This document shows positions 1-8,458 of a stretch of 64,000 nucleotides of DNA, piece after piece. The DNA lies in contig JANXTF010000014.1 of assembly GCA_025352565.1 (NCBI GenBank), positions 1 through 64,000 of the forward strand, given 5' to 3'. The notes beneath the pieces are model-generated. The model worked only from the letters and a program-made list of their open reading frames with translations, was not told where the DNA came from and did no database searches. Both the position numbers and the translations under genes were made by a program. Within the stretch, counting starts at the first letter, position 1, and every line of letters starts with the position of its first letter. This stretch comes from Rhodospirillales bacterium. GTDB lineage: Bacteria > Pseudomonadota > Alphaproteobacteria > Acetobacterales > Acetobacteraceae.

Positions 1-209
1 TGCGCGCCGGGGAACTGGTCGATCATCAGGGCGCCCTTGCTCAGCTCGGAGAGCTTGGCGTTGAAGGTGTCGCCAGCGATGCCGTAGCCGGTCGTGTGCG
101 GCTGGTCGTAGCCGAAGCTGAAATGGCGCGGGTCGGCCGCGTGGGCGCCGGTGGCGGCGAATGCGAGCGCTACCAGGGCGCTTGCGGCAGCCAGAAGATT
201 GCGTCGCAT
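1..209 (-). CDS. dctP: TRAP transporter substrate-binding protein, DctP family (N-terminal part)
   Basis: Only the first 69 codons lie in the window; the gene continues past the left edge. The start is the ATG whose complement is at 207-209. Residues 1-24 form a Sec signal peptide (MRRN, an Ala/Leu core, then GAHA before ADPRHF). The mature part has the first DctP beta strand (FSFGYDQPHTTGYG) and the helix with FNAKLSELSKGALMI. DctP proteins bind carboxylates or sugar acids in the periplasm and hand them to a DctQM permease. It lies downstream of the leftward sugar-type ABC operon, 307 bp away, so it is probably a separate unit. The ligand cannot be told from this fragment. Confidence 0.8.
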   Translation of the reverse strand, partial: MRRNLLAAASALVALAFAATGAHAADPRHFSFGYDQPHTTGYGIAGDTFNAKLSELSKGALMIDQFPGA

Positions 210-366
210 GAGGCAGTCCCTCCCGTTGCGGCCCCCTCTCGTGGGCGGCTCGTGCAGGCCCACCCTATCGGTACGGCGGAGCGGATGCCAAGGCGAATAC
301 ATCGATTCTGGCAGCACCCGCTGATGTTCGCTGGACACCGCCGAGCACGCGTGAGAGGCGACCGCG

Positions 367-510
367 GCCATCACGGAGCGCTTCGGGCTGACGATCTACG
401 ATGCCGTCTATCTCGAACTCGCGGTGCGCCGTCGCCTGCCGCTTGCCACGCTCGATCGCGCTTTGCGCGGCGCGGCGGAGGCGATGAACGTAAAACTTCT
501 CGGTGCCTGA
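367..510 (+). pseudogene. VapC-like PIN-domain toxin, C-terminal remnant
   Basis: Reading frame 1 from 367 to the TGA at 508-510 gives 48 codons that match the end of a VapC/PIN ribonuclease: FGLTIYDAVYLELAVRR, then LPLATLDRALRGAAEA and VKLLG. In the family this segment carries the YDAxYLELA helix and the late catalytic Asp (here LATLD). No start codon, N-terminal half with the other acidic residues, or VapB antitoxin is visible, so this is a dead fragment. It occupies most of the 307-bp gap between the flanking leftward genes; I see nothing else in 210-366. Confidence 0.6.
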
Positions 511-516
511 AGGGCG

Positions 517-1422
517 CTATTCCTTCACCGCTCCGGTGAGGCTGGACACGTAATACTCAACGAAGAACGAGTAGAAAATCGCCACCGGCAACGACCCCAG
601 CAGCGAGCCTGCCATCAGCGCCCCCCACTGATACACGTCGCCCTGTACCAACTCGGTCAGGATCGCCACCGGCACCGTCTTGTTCTCGGACGACGAGATG
701 AAAGCGAGCGCATAGATGAATTCGTTCCACGAGAGCGTGAACGCGAAAATTCCCGCCGAGATCAGGCCCGGCACCGCCAGCGGCAGCGTGATCCGGCGCA
801 ATATCTGCAAGCGGCTGGCACCGTCGATCAGCGCGCATTCCTCAAGCTCGTAAGGGATCGACTTGAAGTAGCCGATCAGCAGCCAGGTGCAGAACGGGAT
901 GAGGAAAGTAGGATAGGTGAGGATCAACGCCCAGGGCGTGTCGAACAGCCCCATCTGGAACACGACCGTCGCCAGCGGGATGAACAGGATCGAGGGCGGC
1001 ACCAGATACGCCATGTAGATTCCCAGGCCGACATAGCCCGAACCCTTGAAGCGCAGCCGCTCGAGGGCGTAGGCCGCCAGCACGCTCGACAGCAGCGACA
1101 GGAAGGTGGCGCCGAACGCCACCAGCATCGTGGTCCAGAGCCAGCGCGGATAATCCGTGTCGAACAGCAGCTTGCGGATGTTCTGGAAGGTGGGCGAGCT
1201 GATCCAGAACGGGTTGTTGTGCTTGTAGTCGAGCAGTTCCGCGTCCGGTTTGAACGTGGTGATGCCCATCCAGTAGAACGGGAACAGCAGCACGATGATG
1301 AAAACGGCGAGCGGCAGGTAGATCGTCACGATCCGGCGCAGGCGGCTTTCGGACGAGAGGACGCTGGTGATCTCGTTGTCGGTGACGGTGTCTTCGGGCA
1401 AAGCGGCGGCGGTGTCAGTCAT
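517..1422 (-). CDS. Sugar-type ABC transporter permease (MalG-like)
   Basis: This 301-aa inner-membrane permease is one half of the translocation channel of a CUT1-type importer. It has six predicted membrane segments, the first at residues about 33-53. The cytoplasmic EAA loop that docks on the ATPase reads EECALIDGASRLQILRRITLPL. The C-terminus is typical for MalG-like proteins (FVEYYVSSLTGAVKE). Its start overlaps the end of the MalF-like gene by 8 bp, so translation is probably coupled. It is the last gene of a leftward operon: ATPase, binding protein, MalF-like, MalG-like. The substrate is unknown; polyols, glycerol phosphate and oligosaccharides are all possible. Confidence 0.9.
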   Translation of the reverse strand: MTDTAAALPEDTVTDNEITSVLSSESRLRRIVTIYLPLAVFIIVLLFPFYWMGITTFKPDAELLDYKHNNPFWISSPTFQNIRKLLFDTDYPRWLWTTMLVAFGATFLSLLSSVLAAYALERLRFKGSGYVGLGIYMAYLVPPSILFIPLATVVFQMGLFDTPWALILTYPTFLIPFCTWLLIGYFKSIPYELEECALIDGASRLQILRRITLPLAVPGLISAGIFAFTLSWNEFIYALAFISSSENKTVPVAILTELVQGDVYQWGALMAGSLLGSLPVAIFYSFFVEYYVSSLTGAVKE

Positions 1423-2386
1423 TGTCGCTGCCCTGCTGCCATTTGCGCCGGCCGAGCGCGAAGTAGCTGAACACGGTGGCCAGAATCAGGAACGGGATCA
1501 TCGCCACCGCGATCGCGGCTCCTTCGCCGAGATGCGAACCGGGGATGCCGCGCTGGAAGGCCAGCGTCGCCATCAGGTGCGTGGCGTTGATCGGGCCGCC
1601 GCGGGTGATGGCGTACACCAGCTGGAAATCGGTGAAGGTGAACAGCACCGAGAATGTCATCACGATCGCCAGAATGGGCATCAGCAGCGGACGGGTGACG
1701 AAGCGGAAGCGCTGCCACGGCGACGCGCCATCCAGCATCGCGGCTTCGTAGAGCGACGGCGAGATGGTCTGCAAACCGGCGAGCAGCGTGATGGCGACGA
1801 AGGGGATGCCGCGCCAGACATTCGCCGCGATGAGCGACCAGCGGGCGTTCCAGGGCGTGCCGAGGAAGTCGATATAGTGTTCCATCCAATGCAGCTTGTC
1901 GACCAGCACATAGGAGATGATCGAGAATTGCGGATCGTAGATCCACCAGAACGCGATGGCCGACAGCACCGTGGGGACGATGTAGGGCAGCAGGATGATG
2001 GCGCGGATCAGCGACTTGAACGGCACGTGATGGTTCAGCAGCAACGCGAGCCACAGGCCGAGGCCGAACTTCAGGATGGTGGCGAAGAAGGTGTAGGCGA
2101 CCGTCCACCACACCGCGTTCAGGAAGATCCGGTCCTGGAACAGGCTCTCGAAGTTCTCGAGCCCGACCCACTCGCCGGCGTGGCCGATCTGGGTGTCGGT
2201 GAAGGCGAGATAGATGCCGAGGCCGAGCGGGTAGGTGAGGAACACGATCAGCAGGCCCAGCGCCGGGAACAGGCAGACGCACACAAGAAACATCTTGTTG
2301 TCCATCAACCGCCCGAGCGCCCCTGGGTCGCGCTTGGGCGCGACCCAGTTCAAGGCATCGACCGTCTTGGAGTCGACCGTGCTCAT
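1415..2386 (-). CDS. Sugar-type ABC transporter permease (MalF-like)
   Basis: This 323-aa protein pairs with the MalG-like permease. The open frame extends upstream, but the start is the ATG at 2386, which overlaps the stop of the binding-protein gene (ATGA at 2386-2383); from there the protein begins MSTVDSKTVDALNW. The first membrane helix contains FLVCVCLFPALGLLIVFL, and the EAA loop reads LYEAAMLDGASPWQRFRFV. The family partner is a UgpC/MalK-like ATPase, which is encoded at 3757-4809. Confidence 0.9.
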   Translation of the reverse strand: MSTVDSKTVDALNWVAPKRDPGALGRLMDNKMFLVCVCLFPALGLLIVFLTYPLGLGIYLAFTDTQIGHAGEWVGLENFESLFQDRIFLNAVWWTVAYTFFATILKFGLGLWLALLLNHHVPFKSLIRAIILLPYIVPTVLSAIAFWWIYDPQFSIISYVLVDKLHWMEHYIDFLGTPWNARWSLIAANVWRGIPFVAITLLAGLQTISPSLYEAAMLDGASPWQRFRFVTRPLLMPILAIVMTFSVLFTFTDFQLVYAITRGGPINATHLMATLAFQRGIPGSHLGEGAAIAVAMIPFLILATVFSYFALGRRKWQQGSDND

Positions 2387-3714
2387 TGCTTGTAGATGCG
2401 CTTCGCCCTGCGTTCGGCTTCGGCGGCCGCCTCCTCCGGCGTGGCCTGGCCGGACGAGACGGCGGCGAACATCTGCACGTTGACGTAGTCCGCGAGCACG
2501 GCGCCGGAGGCCGCGTTGATCGGGCCCTTGTAGCCGCTGTAGAACTCCATCGCGCAGGCATCGCGGTAGGGGATCAGCTTGGGATCGGATTTCCACACGG
2601 CGCTCTCGCCATAGGCCTTCAGCGAGTGCGCCCAGTAGCCGGTGGTGGCGGTGAGCCACGGGTCGTACTGGTCCGCCTCCATCATGAAGCGGATGTATTC
2701 CTTGGCGGCATTCGGGAATTTGGTGTGTTTGAACACCATCGCGTTGATTACGGACGCGGTTTCCGGCCGCGAGGACGCCTGCCCGCGCGGCATCGGCGCG
2801 TGATCGACGTCCTCGGCGACGGCGGCCATCTTGGGGTTGTTCTTGATCGCGAAGTAAATGGAACAGCCATTCTGCGTGAGGCTGATCTCCTCGGCGATGA
2901 AGGCCTTGTTGTTGCTCGGGTCCTGCCAGGAGAGAACGCCGGGGATGAAGGTCTGATACAGCTCCTTGGCGTATTTCAGCGCCTCGATCGTCTCCTTGCG
3001 ATTGATCGCGATCTTGCCGGCTTCATCGACCATGTAGCCGTTATGCGCCCAGAGCAGCCAGCCGCAATAGGAGTTGGCGTCACCGACCGCGTTGCCGAGC
3101 GCGAAGCCCGGCGGGTGGCCGATCTTCTTGAGGTTGCGGCACAGATCGAGGAACTTTCCGAGATCGGCTGGAATGGTGTCGAAGCCGGCTTCCTTGATCC
3201 AGGACTTGCGATAGACGGCGGGGCCGGCGGAGCCGCCGAACGGAATGGCGATCCACTGGTCGGTCTTGAACTTCTTGCCGTACAGCGCGGCCAGGGTCTG
3301 CCAGCCGCCGTATTTTTTGCCGAGGTACTCGGCGAGCTCGGTCATATCGAGAATGCTGTCGGTGTAGAGATGCGGGTCGTCGCTCCAGCCCAGCACGATG
3401 TCGGGGCCTGCGCCGGTGCGTGCGGCGACGGCGGTTTGCGGGCGCAGATCCTCGAAGCCGACGTAATCGACGCGCACTGGCACGCCCATCGCGGCGCTGA
3501 ACTTCTTGGTGTTCGCGTCGAAGAGCGCGCCGTCGGGATCGATGTACTTGACCGGCCGCAGAACCCGCAGCGTGGCGCCCGACTCGATGGGCTGCGACGG
3601 GGGTTTCACGTCGGCCGTCGGAATGGCCGCGCGGGCCTGCGTGCCCGTCAGCGTCGATGCGGCGGCAATGCCCGCCGCCAGGCCGATCGAGCCGCGTCGC
3701 GTGATCTCGTCCAT
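2383..3714 (-). CDS. ABC transporter extracellular solute-binding protein, family 1
   Basis: This periplasmic receptor (443 aa) delivers the substrate to the neighbouring MalFG-like permeases. A GTG at 3723 opens the frame, but the ATG at 3714 is preferred because a GGGGA Shine-Dalgarno lies 9 nt upstream of it and directly abuts the GTG. The N-terminus (DEITRRGSIGLAAG) is a Tat-type leader ending near ARAAI, which suggests export after folding. The body has family-1 features, including an early domain with a GPDIVLGWSDDPHLY stretch and a conserved late WKSDPKLIPYRDA region. Ligand unknown. Confidence 0.88.
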   Translation of the reverse strand: MDEITRRGSIGLAAGIAAASTLTGTQARAAIPTADVKPPSQPIESGATLRVLRPVKYIDPDGALFDANTKKFSAAMGVPVRVDYVGFEDLRPQTAVAARTGAGPDIVLGWSDDPHLYTDSILDMTELAEYLGKKYGGWQTLAALYGKKFKTDQWIAIPFGGSAGPAVYRKSWIKEAGFDTIPADLGKFLDLCRNLKKIGHPPGFALGNAVGDANSYCGWLLWAHNGYMVDEAGKIAINRKETIEALKYAKELYQTFIPGVLSWQDPSNNKAFIAEEISLTQNGCSIYFAIKNNPKMAAVAEDVDHAPMPRGQASSRPETASVINAMVFKHTKFPNAAKEYIRFMMEADQYDPWLTATTGYWAHSLKAYGESAVWKSDPKLIPYRDACAMEFYSGYKGPINAASGAVLADYVNVQMFAAVSSGQATPEEAAAEAERRAKRIYKQ

Positions 3715-3756
3715 GTCACTCACTCCCCGAAGGCGGCTGGTCGGCCGCGTCTGTTT

Positions 3757-4809
<1,053 letters not shown>

Positions 4810-4918
4810 CGGCCTCGCACACTCCCCTGCCCTATGAATCTTCGGCCTTGTGGCCGTGTTTCCCGTTACCATGGTAGAGACAGGCAACCGGATTGGCTAC
4901 TGCCCGCGTGCCGCCCAA

Positions 4919-5578
4919 TCAGCCAAGGGCGGGCCGCCCGCGCCAAGTGACGGCACAGACCAGCACGAGGACGGCCAGGGCATGGACCGACAGGTCCATG
5001 AACGTCACGTCGAACGGATGGAAGAACTGCAGCAGGAACGCCGCGAGCGCCGCGGCTCCAACGCCGCCCATCAACGCCACCGGGAACGGCGAAACCGGCC
5101 TCGCCGCGCGCAACGCCCACAGCAATGCCAGGGAGATCGGCAGGCCGAATCCCATGACAAAGCCGAAGCAGTGCCAGGTGTCGCCCAGCGCCCACATGCC
5201 ATCGCGCGAGACGAGCCAGCTTCGGTAGCATCCGGCACCGCTGCCGGCGAGCCAGACGGCCAGGGCGGGGAAGGGCAGCAGCGCCCAGCGATGCGAGCGG
5301 TCGGGCATGGACAGCTCGAACGCGGCGATCACCGCCAGCAGTCCGGTGGCCAGCGTGCCGAACAGCTCGATCTGCATCTCGAACGTCACCATGCGGTGGT
5401 GGAACACCGCCATGTCGGCGAACAGCATGATGCCGGCGGTGCTGACGGCCGCGAACGCCGCCAGCCAAAGGCAGGCGCGCAGGAAGGGCGGCCGCAGCCG
5501 GCGTACCGGAGGGGCGTCGCGCATCAGCCGCGCAATGACCTGGTCGGTGCCAGTCTGCGGAGCGCCGGCCATGCTCAT
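4919..5578 (-). CDS. nrsF: NrsF/DUF1109 family anti-sigma factor
   Basis: This 219-aa integral membrane protein with about six hydrophobic segments matches the NrsF (DUF1109) family, membrane anti-sigma factors that hold SigF-type ECF sigma factors until an envelope stress signal. The start is the ATG at 5578, which overlaps the stop of the sigma gene (ATGA). Family features include the early RLMRDAPPVRRLRPP segment before the first helix and paired cysteines in later loops (GAGCYRSW and DTWHCFGF), candidates for redox or metal sensing. Cotranscription with the sigma factor is the normal arrangement for this pair. Confidence 0.85.
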   Translation of the reverse strand: MSMAGAPQTGTDQVIARLMRDAPPVRRLRPPFLRACLWLAAFAAVSTAGIMLFADMAVFHHRMVTFEMQIELFGTLATGLLAVIAAFELSMPDRSHRWALLPFPALAVWLAGSGAGCYRSWLVSRDGMWALGDTWHCFGFVMGFGLPISLALLWALRAARPVSPFPVALMGGVGAAALAAFLLQFFHPFDVTFMDLSVHALAVLVLVCAVTWRGRPALG

Positions 5579-6165
5579 CCGTCCCGCGCCATCAGCGCCC
5601 GCAGGGCCGCGATGGCGCGGTGGACGTTCACCTTCACCGCACCCGGCGTCTGGCCGCTGACCGTGGCGGCTTCCGCGATCGACATTTCCCTGAGTTTCAC
5701 CAAACGCAATGCCTCCCGCTGCTTGGGGGGCAGGCTGGCCACGGCCTGTGCCAGCCAATCCCCGTGCTCCCGCGCATCAAGCCCCTTATTCGCGTCGGGG
5801 TCGCTGTAGGTTTCATACCGATCCGAGCCGCTTTCCTCCCATTTCGCCACCCGTCCCCGCTTGCGGCTGAGGTCGATCGCGCGGCGATAGGTGATCGCGG
5901 CGACCCAGGGCAGCAGCGGGCGCGCGGGATCGTAGGTGTGGCGGACGCGATGGATGGTCAGCAGCACGTCCTGCACCACGTCCTCGACATGGTCCGGCCG
6001 GATGCCCTGACGGCGGGTGAGGATGCGCAGCACCGGCAGCAGGTCGCGCAGCAACTCGCCATAGGCGGCGGTGTCGCCATCCTGCGCCGCGCGCATCAGT
6101 TCCGCCCAATGGCGGTCCTGGTCGCGCCGGTCTTGCTCGCGGGCTTCCTGCCGGGCCGATGTCAC
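5575..6165 (-). CDS. ECF RNA polymerase sigma factor, SigF-like
   Basis: The product (196 aa from a GTG at 6165, with AGAGG 9 nt upstream) has region 2 at residues about 30-95, with the core-binding helix DHVEDVVQDVLLTIHRVRHTY and the -10-reading WVAAITYRRAIDLSRKR. Region 4 follows at about 135-190, with LPPKQREALRLVKLREMS and the recognition helix SGQTPGAVKVNVHRAIAAL. Partner NrsF overlaps its end. The frame is open further upstream, but that region holds the divergent promoter. A SigF-type promoter motif in front of the divergent operon is the likely target. Confidence 0.88.
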   Translation of the reverse strand: MTSARQEAREQDRRDQDRHWAELMRAAQDGDTAAYGELLRDLLPVLRILTRRQGIRPDHVEDVVQDVLLTIHRVRHTYDPARPLLPWVAAITYRRAIDLSRKRGRVAKWEESGSDRYETYSDPDANKGLDAREHGDWLAQAVASLPPKQREALRLVKLREMSIAEAATVSGQTPGAVKVNVHRAIAALRALMARDG

Positions 6166-6197
6166 GCGGATTGCCTCTCGATGGCTCGCTCGGTTGG

Positions 6198-6222
6198 GTA
6201 ACCTCTCTTGGTCGCTGACGAA
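6198..6222 (+). promoter_or_regulatory. Candidate SigF-type ECF promoter
   Basis: GTAAC at 6198-6202 and CGAA at 6219-6222 are separated by 16 nt. This resembles the GTAACC / CGAA motif described for SigF-dependent promoters in Caulobacter, as far as I recall it. It points right, 35 nt upstream of the DUF1223 start codon, next to the divergent sigma gene. I found no matching motif facing the sigma gene itself. Confidence 0.55.
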
Positions 6223-6256
6223 AGGGAAGGGCGGCACCAACGTGGAGATCGATCCG

Positions 6257-6994
6257 ATGTATCGGCATCTTGCTTTGTTCGCGCCGGCCGCTTTGTTCGC
6301 GCGGGCCGCTTTGTTCACCCTGGCGCTCATGGCCGCGTCGCCCGCGCCGGCCGAGACCTCGAAGCGCCCGGTGGTGGTCGAATTGTTCACCTCCGAAGGC
6401 TGCTCCTCCTGCCCGCCGGCCGATGCCGTGCTGCGCGATCTGGCGCGCGACCGCCCGGACGTGTTGGCGCTCGGCTTCCACGTCACCTACTGGGACTATC
6501 TCGGCTGGCACGACCCGTTCGCGCTTCCGGAGGCGACGAAGCGGCAACGGGATTACGGGGCCTCCCTGCGCGGCACGGTCTATACGCCGCAGATTGTGAT
6601 CGACGGCGCGCATGACGTGGTCGGCTCCGACCGTCCGGCGGTGCTCGGCGCCATCCGCCAGATGGCCGCGTCCGCCGTCGCGGGAGTGGCCGTCCGGGTG
6701 CGGCGCGAGGGCAATTCGGTCATGGTCGATCTCGGGGCCGGGGCGGGCGCCGGCGCAGTGATGCTGATCGGCTATGACGGCGAGCACCGCACCAGCGTGG
6801 CGCGCGGCGAGAATGGCGGCCGGTCGCTGGTCGAGGCGAACGTCGTGAGATCGGTCTCGCCGTTGGGCGCCTGGTCGGGCGAGGCCGTCCGGTTCAGCCA
6901 CGCCGTGCCCGCCGGCGAGCGGATCGCGGTTCTGGTCCAATCGGCCGGCGGCGCGATCATCGGCGCCGCGCGAGAGGACGGCCATGCGTCCTAG
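6257..6994 (+). CDS. DUF1223 thioredoxin-fold periplasmic protein
   Basis: The 245-aa product starts at the ATG at 6257, with GGAG 9 nt upstream. It has a signal peptide (to about residue 33, SPAPAE) and a DUF1223 domain: VVVELFTSEGCSSCPPAD carries a CxxC pair in the thioredoxin active-site position, followed by DVLALGFHVTYWDYLGW and the YTPQIVIDG strand. The function of DUF1223 is not established; the CxxC suggests thiol-disulfide chemistry in the periplasm. It is the first gene of a four-gene operon with overlapping genes. Its signal peptide contains an 18-bp tandem duplication. Confidence 0.85.
   Translation: MYRHLALFAPAALFARAALFTLALMAASPAPAETSKRPVVVELFTSEGCSSCPPADAVLRDLARDRPDVLALGFHVTYWDYLGWHDPFALPEATKRQRDYGASLRGTVYTPQIVIDGAHDVVGSDRPAVLGAIRQMAASAVAGVAVRVRREGNSVMVDLGAGAGAGAVMLIGYDGEHRTSVARGENGGRSLVEANVVRSVSPLGAWSGEAVRFSHAVPAGERIAVLVQSAGGAIIGAAREDGHAS
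6274..6309 (+). repeat. 18-bp tandem duplication in the DUF1223 signal peptide
   Basis: The units at 6274-6291 and 6292-6309 differ at one base, and the first 7 bases of a third copy follow. They encode the hydrophobic repeat LFAPAALFARAALF. The duplication lengthens the signal-peptide core without breaking the frame. Confidence 0.8.
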
Positions 6995-7766
6995 CCGGGC
7001 CGGGCGCCTTGGCTGGGCCGGGCGCCTTGGCTGGGCCGGGCTGGGCGCGCTGTTGACGCTTTCCGGCGGATCGGCCCGTGCCGAAACGCCGCCGGATTGG
7101 CCCGACGTCGTGGTCTTCTGCGAGCCCACCTTGCGCCATGCCATGACCGAGCTCGGCGCCGCGTTCCGCGCCAGCACCGGCACGCCGGTCCGGGTGTTCG
7201 CGGCACCCGGCGCCATGCTGGTGCGGCAGGCCAGGCACACGCGCAACGATATCCTGGTGGTCGAGGGCTCCGCCGCGATGGACGCGGCCGCGTCTATCGA
7301 CGCCATCCGTCCCGACACCCGCACGGCCATCGGCGGCAACCGCCTCGTCGTGGCGCAAATCGGCGGCGCGCTGGACAAGGCCGGGTTCGCCGCGGCACTG
7401 GGGACGGGCAGGGTGGCTGCGGTCGATGCCGGGGTGGCCGAACTCTCGGGCGCGGCCACGCGGCAGGCGCTGGATGCGGCGGGTCTCAGTCCGAAGCTCA
7501 GCGGCACGGTCGGCACGGCGGACGCGGTGTTCCTGCTGGAGAGCGGCGACGTGGCCCGCGCGATCGTGTTTGCGACCGACGTGGCCGCCAACCCGTCGCT
7601 CTCCATCGCCGCGGAGGTGCCGGGAGGCAGCTACCGCCGCGTGACCTACCTTGCCGCGATCAGCCATGACGCGCGGGGCGCCATGCCCGGAAAGTTTCTG
7701 GCGCTGCTCACCTCCGCCGAGGGCCAGAAGCGGCTGCGCGACGCCGGATTGGAGCCCGCCCCATGA
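6984..7766 (+). CDS. ModA-like periplasmic substrate-binding protein
   Basis: This 260-aa protein starts 11 bp inside the DUF1223 gene. A signal peptide ends near SARAET. The mature part has the type-2 periplasmic-binding fold of molybdate-binding ModA proteins: VVVFCEPTLRHAMTELGAAF, then NDILVVEGSAAMD, GGNRLVVAQIG and a late domain ending in LTSAEGQKRLRDAGLEP. No ModB or ModC transporter genes are nearby; the next two genes encode a cytochrome b and a molybdopterin enzyme. Binding of molybdate or another oxyanion for the same system is an inference; it could have become a non-transport periplasmic subunit. Confidence 0.75.
   Translation: MRPSRAGRLGWAGRLGWAGLGALLTLSGGSARAETPPDWPDVVVFCEPTLRHAMTELGAAFRASTGTPVRVFAAPGAMLVRQARHTRNDILVVEGSAAMDAAASIDAIRPDTRTAIGGNRLVVAQIGGALDKAGFAAALGTGRVAAVDAGVAELSGAATRQALDAAGLSPKLSGTVGTADAVFLLESGDVARAIVFATDVAANPSLSIAAEVPGGSYRRVTYLAAISHDARGAMPGKFLALLTSAEGQKRLRDAGLEPAP
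6999..7034 (+). repeat. 18-bp tandem duplication in the ModA-like signal peptide
   Basis: Units at 6999-7016 and 7017-7034 are identical, and the first seven bases of a third copy follow. They encode RLGWAG twice at the start of the signal peptide. This is the second 18-bp signal-peptide duplication in adjacent genes. Confidence 0.85.
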
Positions 7767-8458
7767 GCGCCGCCCTCGCCCGCATCGAGCCGCTGCGGCT
7801 GCGGGTACACCGCACGCCGCTGATCCTGCGGATCACGCATTGGCTGAACGCGCTGGCCGTCGTCCTGATGATCGGCAGCGGCTGGCGCATCTACAACTGG
7901 TATCCGGCGCTGCCCTTCGGCTTCGCGTTCCCGGTCTGGGCCTCGCTGGGCGGCGACCCGCATGTGACGCAGGGGTTGAGCGGCGAGGACGGGCTGGCCA
8001 ACGCGCTGGCGTGGCATTTTGGCGCCATGTGGCTGCTGGCGGTGAATTTCGCCGTGTATCTCGCCTACGGGGTGTTCTCAGGCCATTTTCGCCGGGATTT
8101 GCTGCCGGTGGGGCCCCGCGGCTTCATCCGGGATTTCGCGGCGGCCGCCCGGGGGAAACTCGCGCATCGGCTGGGCGAGCAGAACGCGGTGCAGAAAGCC
8201 TTCTATTGGGGCGTCATGCTGGCCATCGTGGTGATGCTGCTGTCGGGCCTCGGCATATGGAAGCCGGTGCAGTTCAGTGGCCTCACCTGGCTGTTCGGCG
8301 GCTACGAGTTCGCCCGCGTGGTCCACTTCCTCGGCATGTCGGCGATCATGGCGTTCATCGTGGTGCATGTGGCACTCGCGCTGCTGGTGCCGAAAACGCT
8401 GCAGTCCATGGTGACCGGCATCGCCACGGAACCGGCCGACGAGGGAGGCCGCCGATGA
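7763..8458 (+). CDS. Cytochrome b561-type membrane protein
   Basis: This 231-aa protein matches the bacterial cytochrome b561 / Ni-hydrogenase-b family: four membrane helices with haem-ligand histidines, seen in RITHWLNALAVVLMIG, LAWHFGAMWLLAVNF, the region near ARVVHFLGMSAIMAF and IVVHVALALL. It overlaps the previous gene by ATGA and the following MsrP-like gene by 4 bp. The likely role is to carry electrons from quinol to the periplasmic molybdoenzyme, as MsrQ does for MsrP, though this is a cytochrome b561-like rather than an MsrQ-like sequence. Confidence 0.85.
   Translation: MSAALARIEPLRLRVHRTPLILRITHWLNALAVVLMIGSGWRIYNWYPALPFGFAFPVWASLGGDPHVTQGLSGEDGLANALAWHFGAMWLLAVNFAVYLAYGVFSGHFRRDLLPVGPRGFIRDFAAAARGKLAHRLGEQNAVQKAFYWGVMLAIVVMLLSGLGIWKPVQFSGLTWLFGGYEFARVVHFLGMSAIMAFIVVHVALALLVPKTLQSMVTGIATEPADEGGRR

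Noticed and set aside
4867-4895. TACCATGGTA palindrome followed by ACAGGCAACC, which shares 10 bp with the 19-bp element
   Set aside because: The CCTG half of the dyad is missing (CCGG instead), and a 10-bp palindrome in GC-rich DNA is weak evidence by itself.
5813-7606. A 597-codon leftward frame opposite the DUF1223 and ModA-like genes
   Set aside because: It crosses the divergent promoter and is antisense to two genes with clear families; its translation is low-complexity Arg/Ala/Pro sequence.
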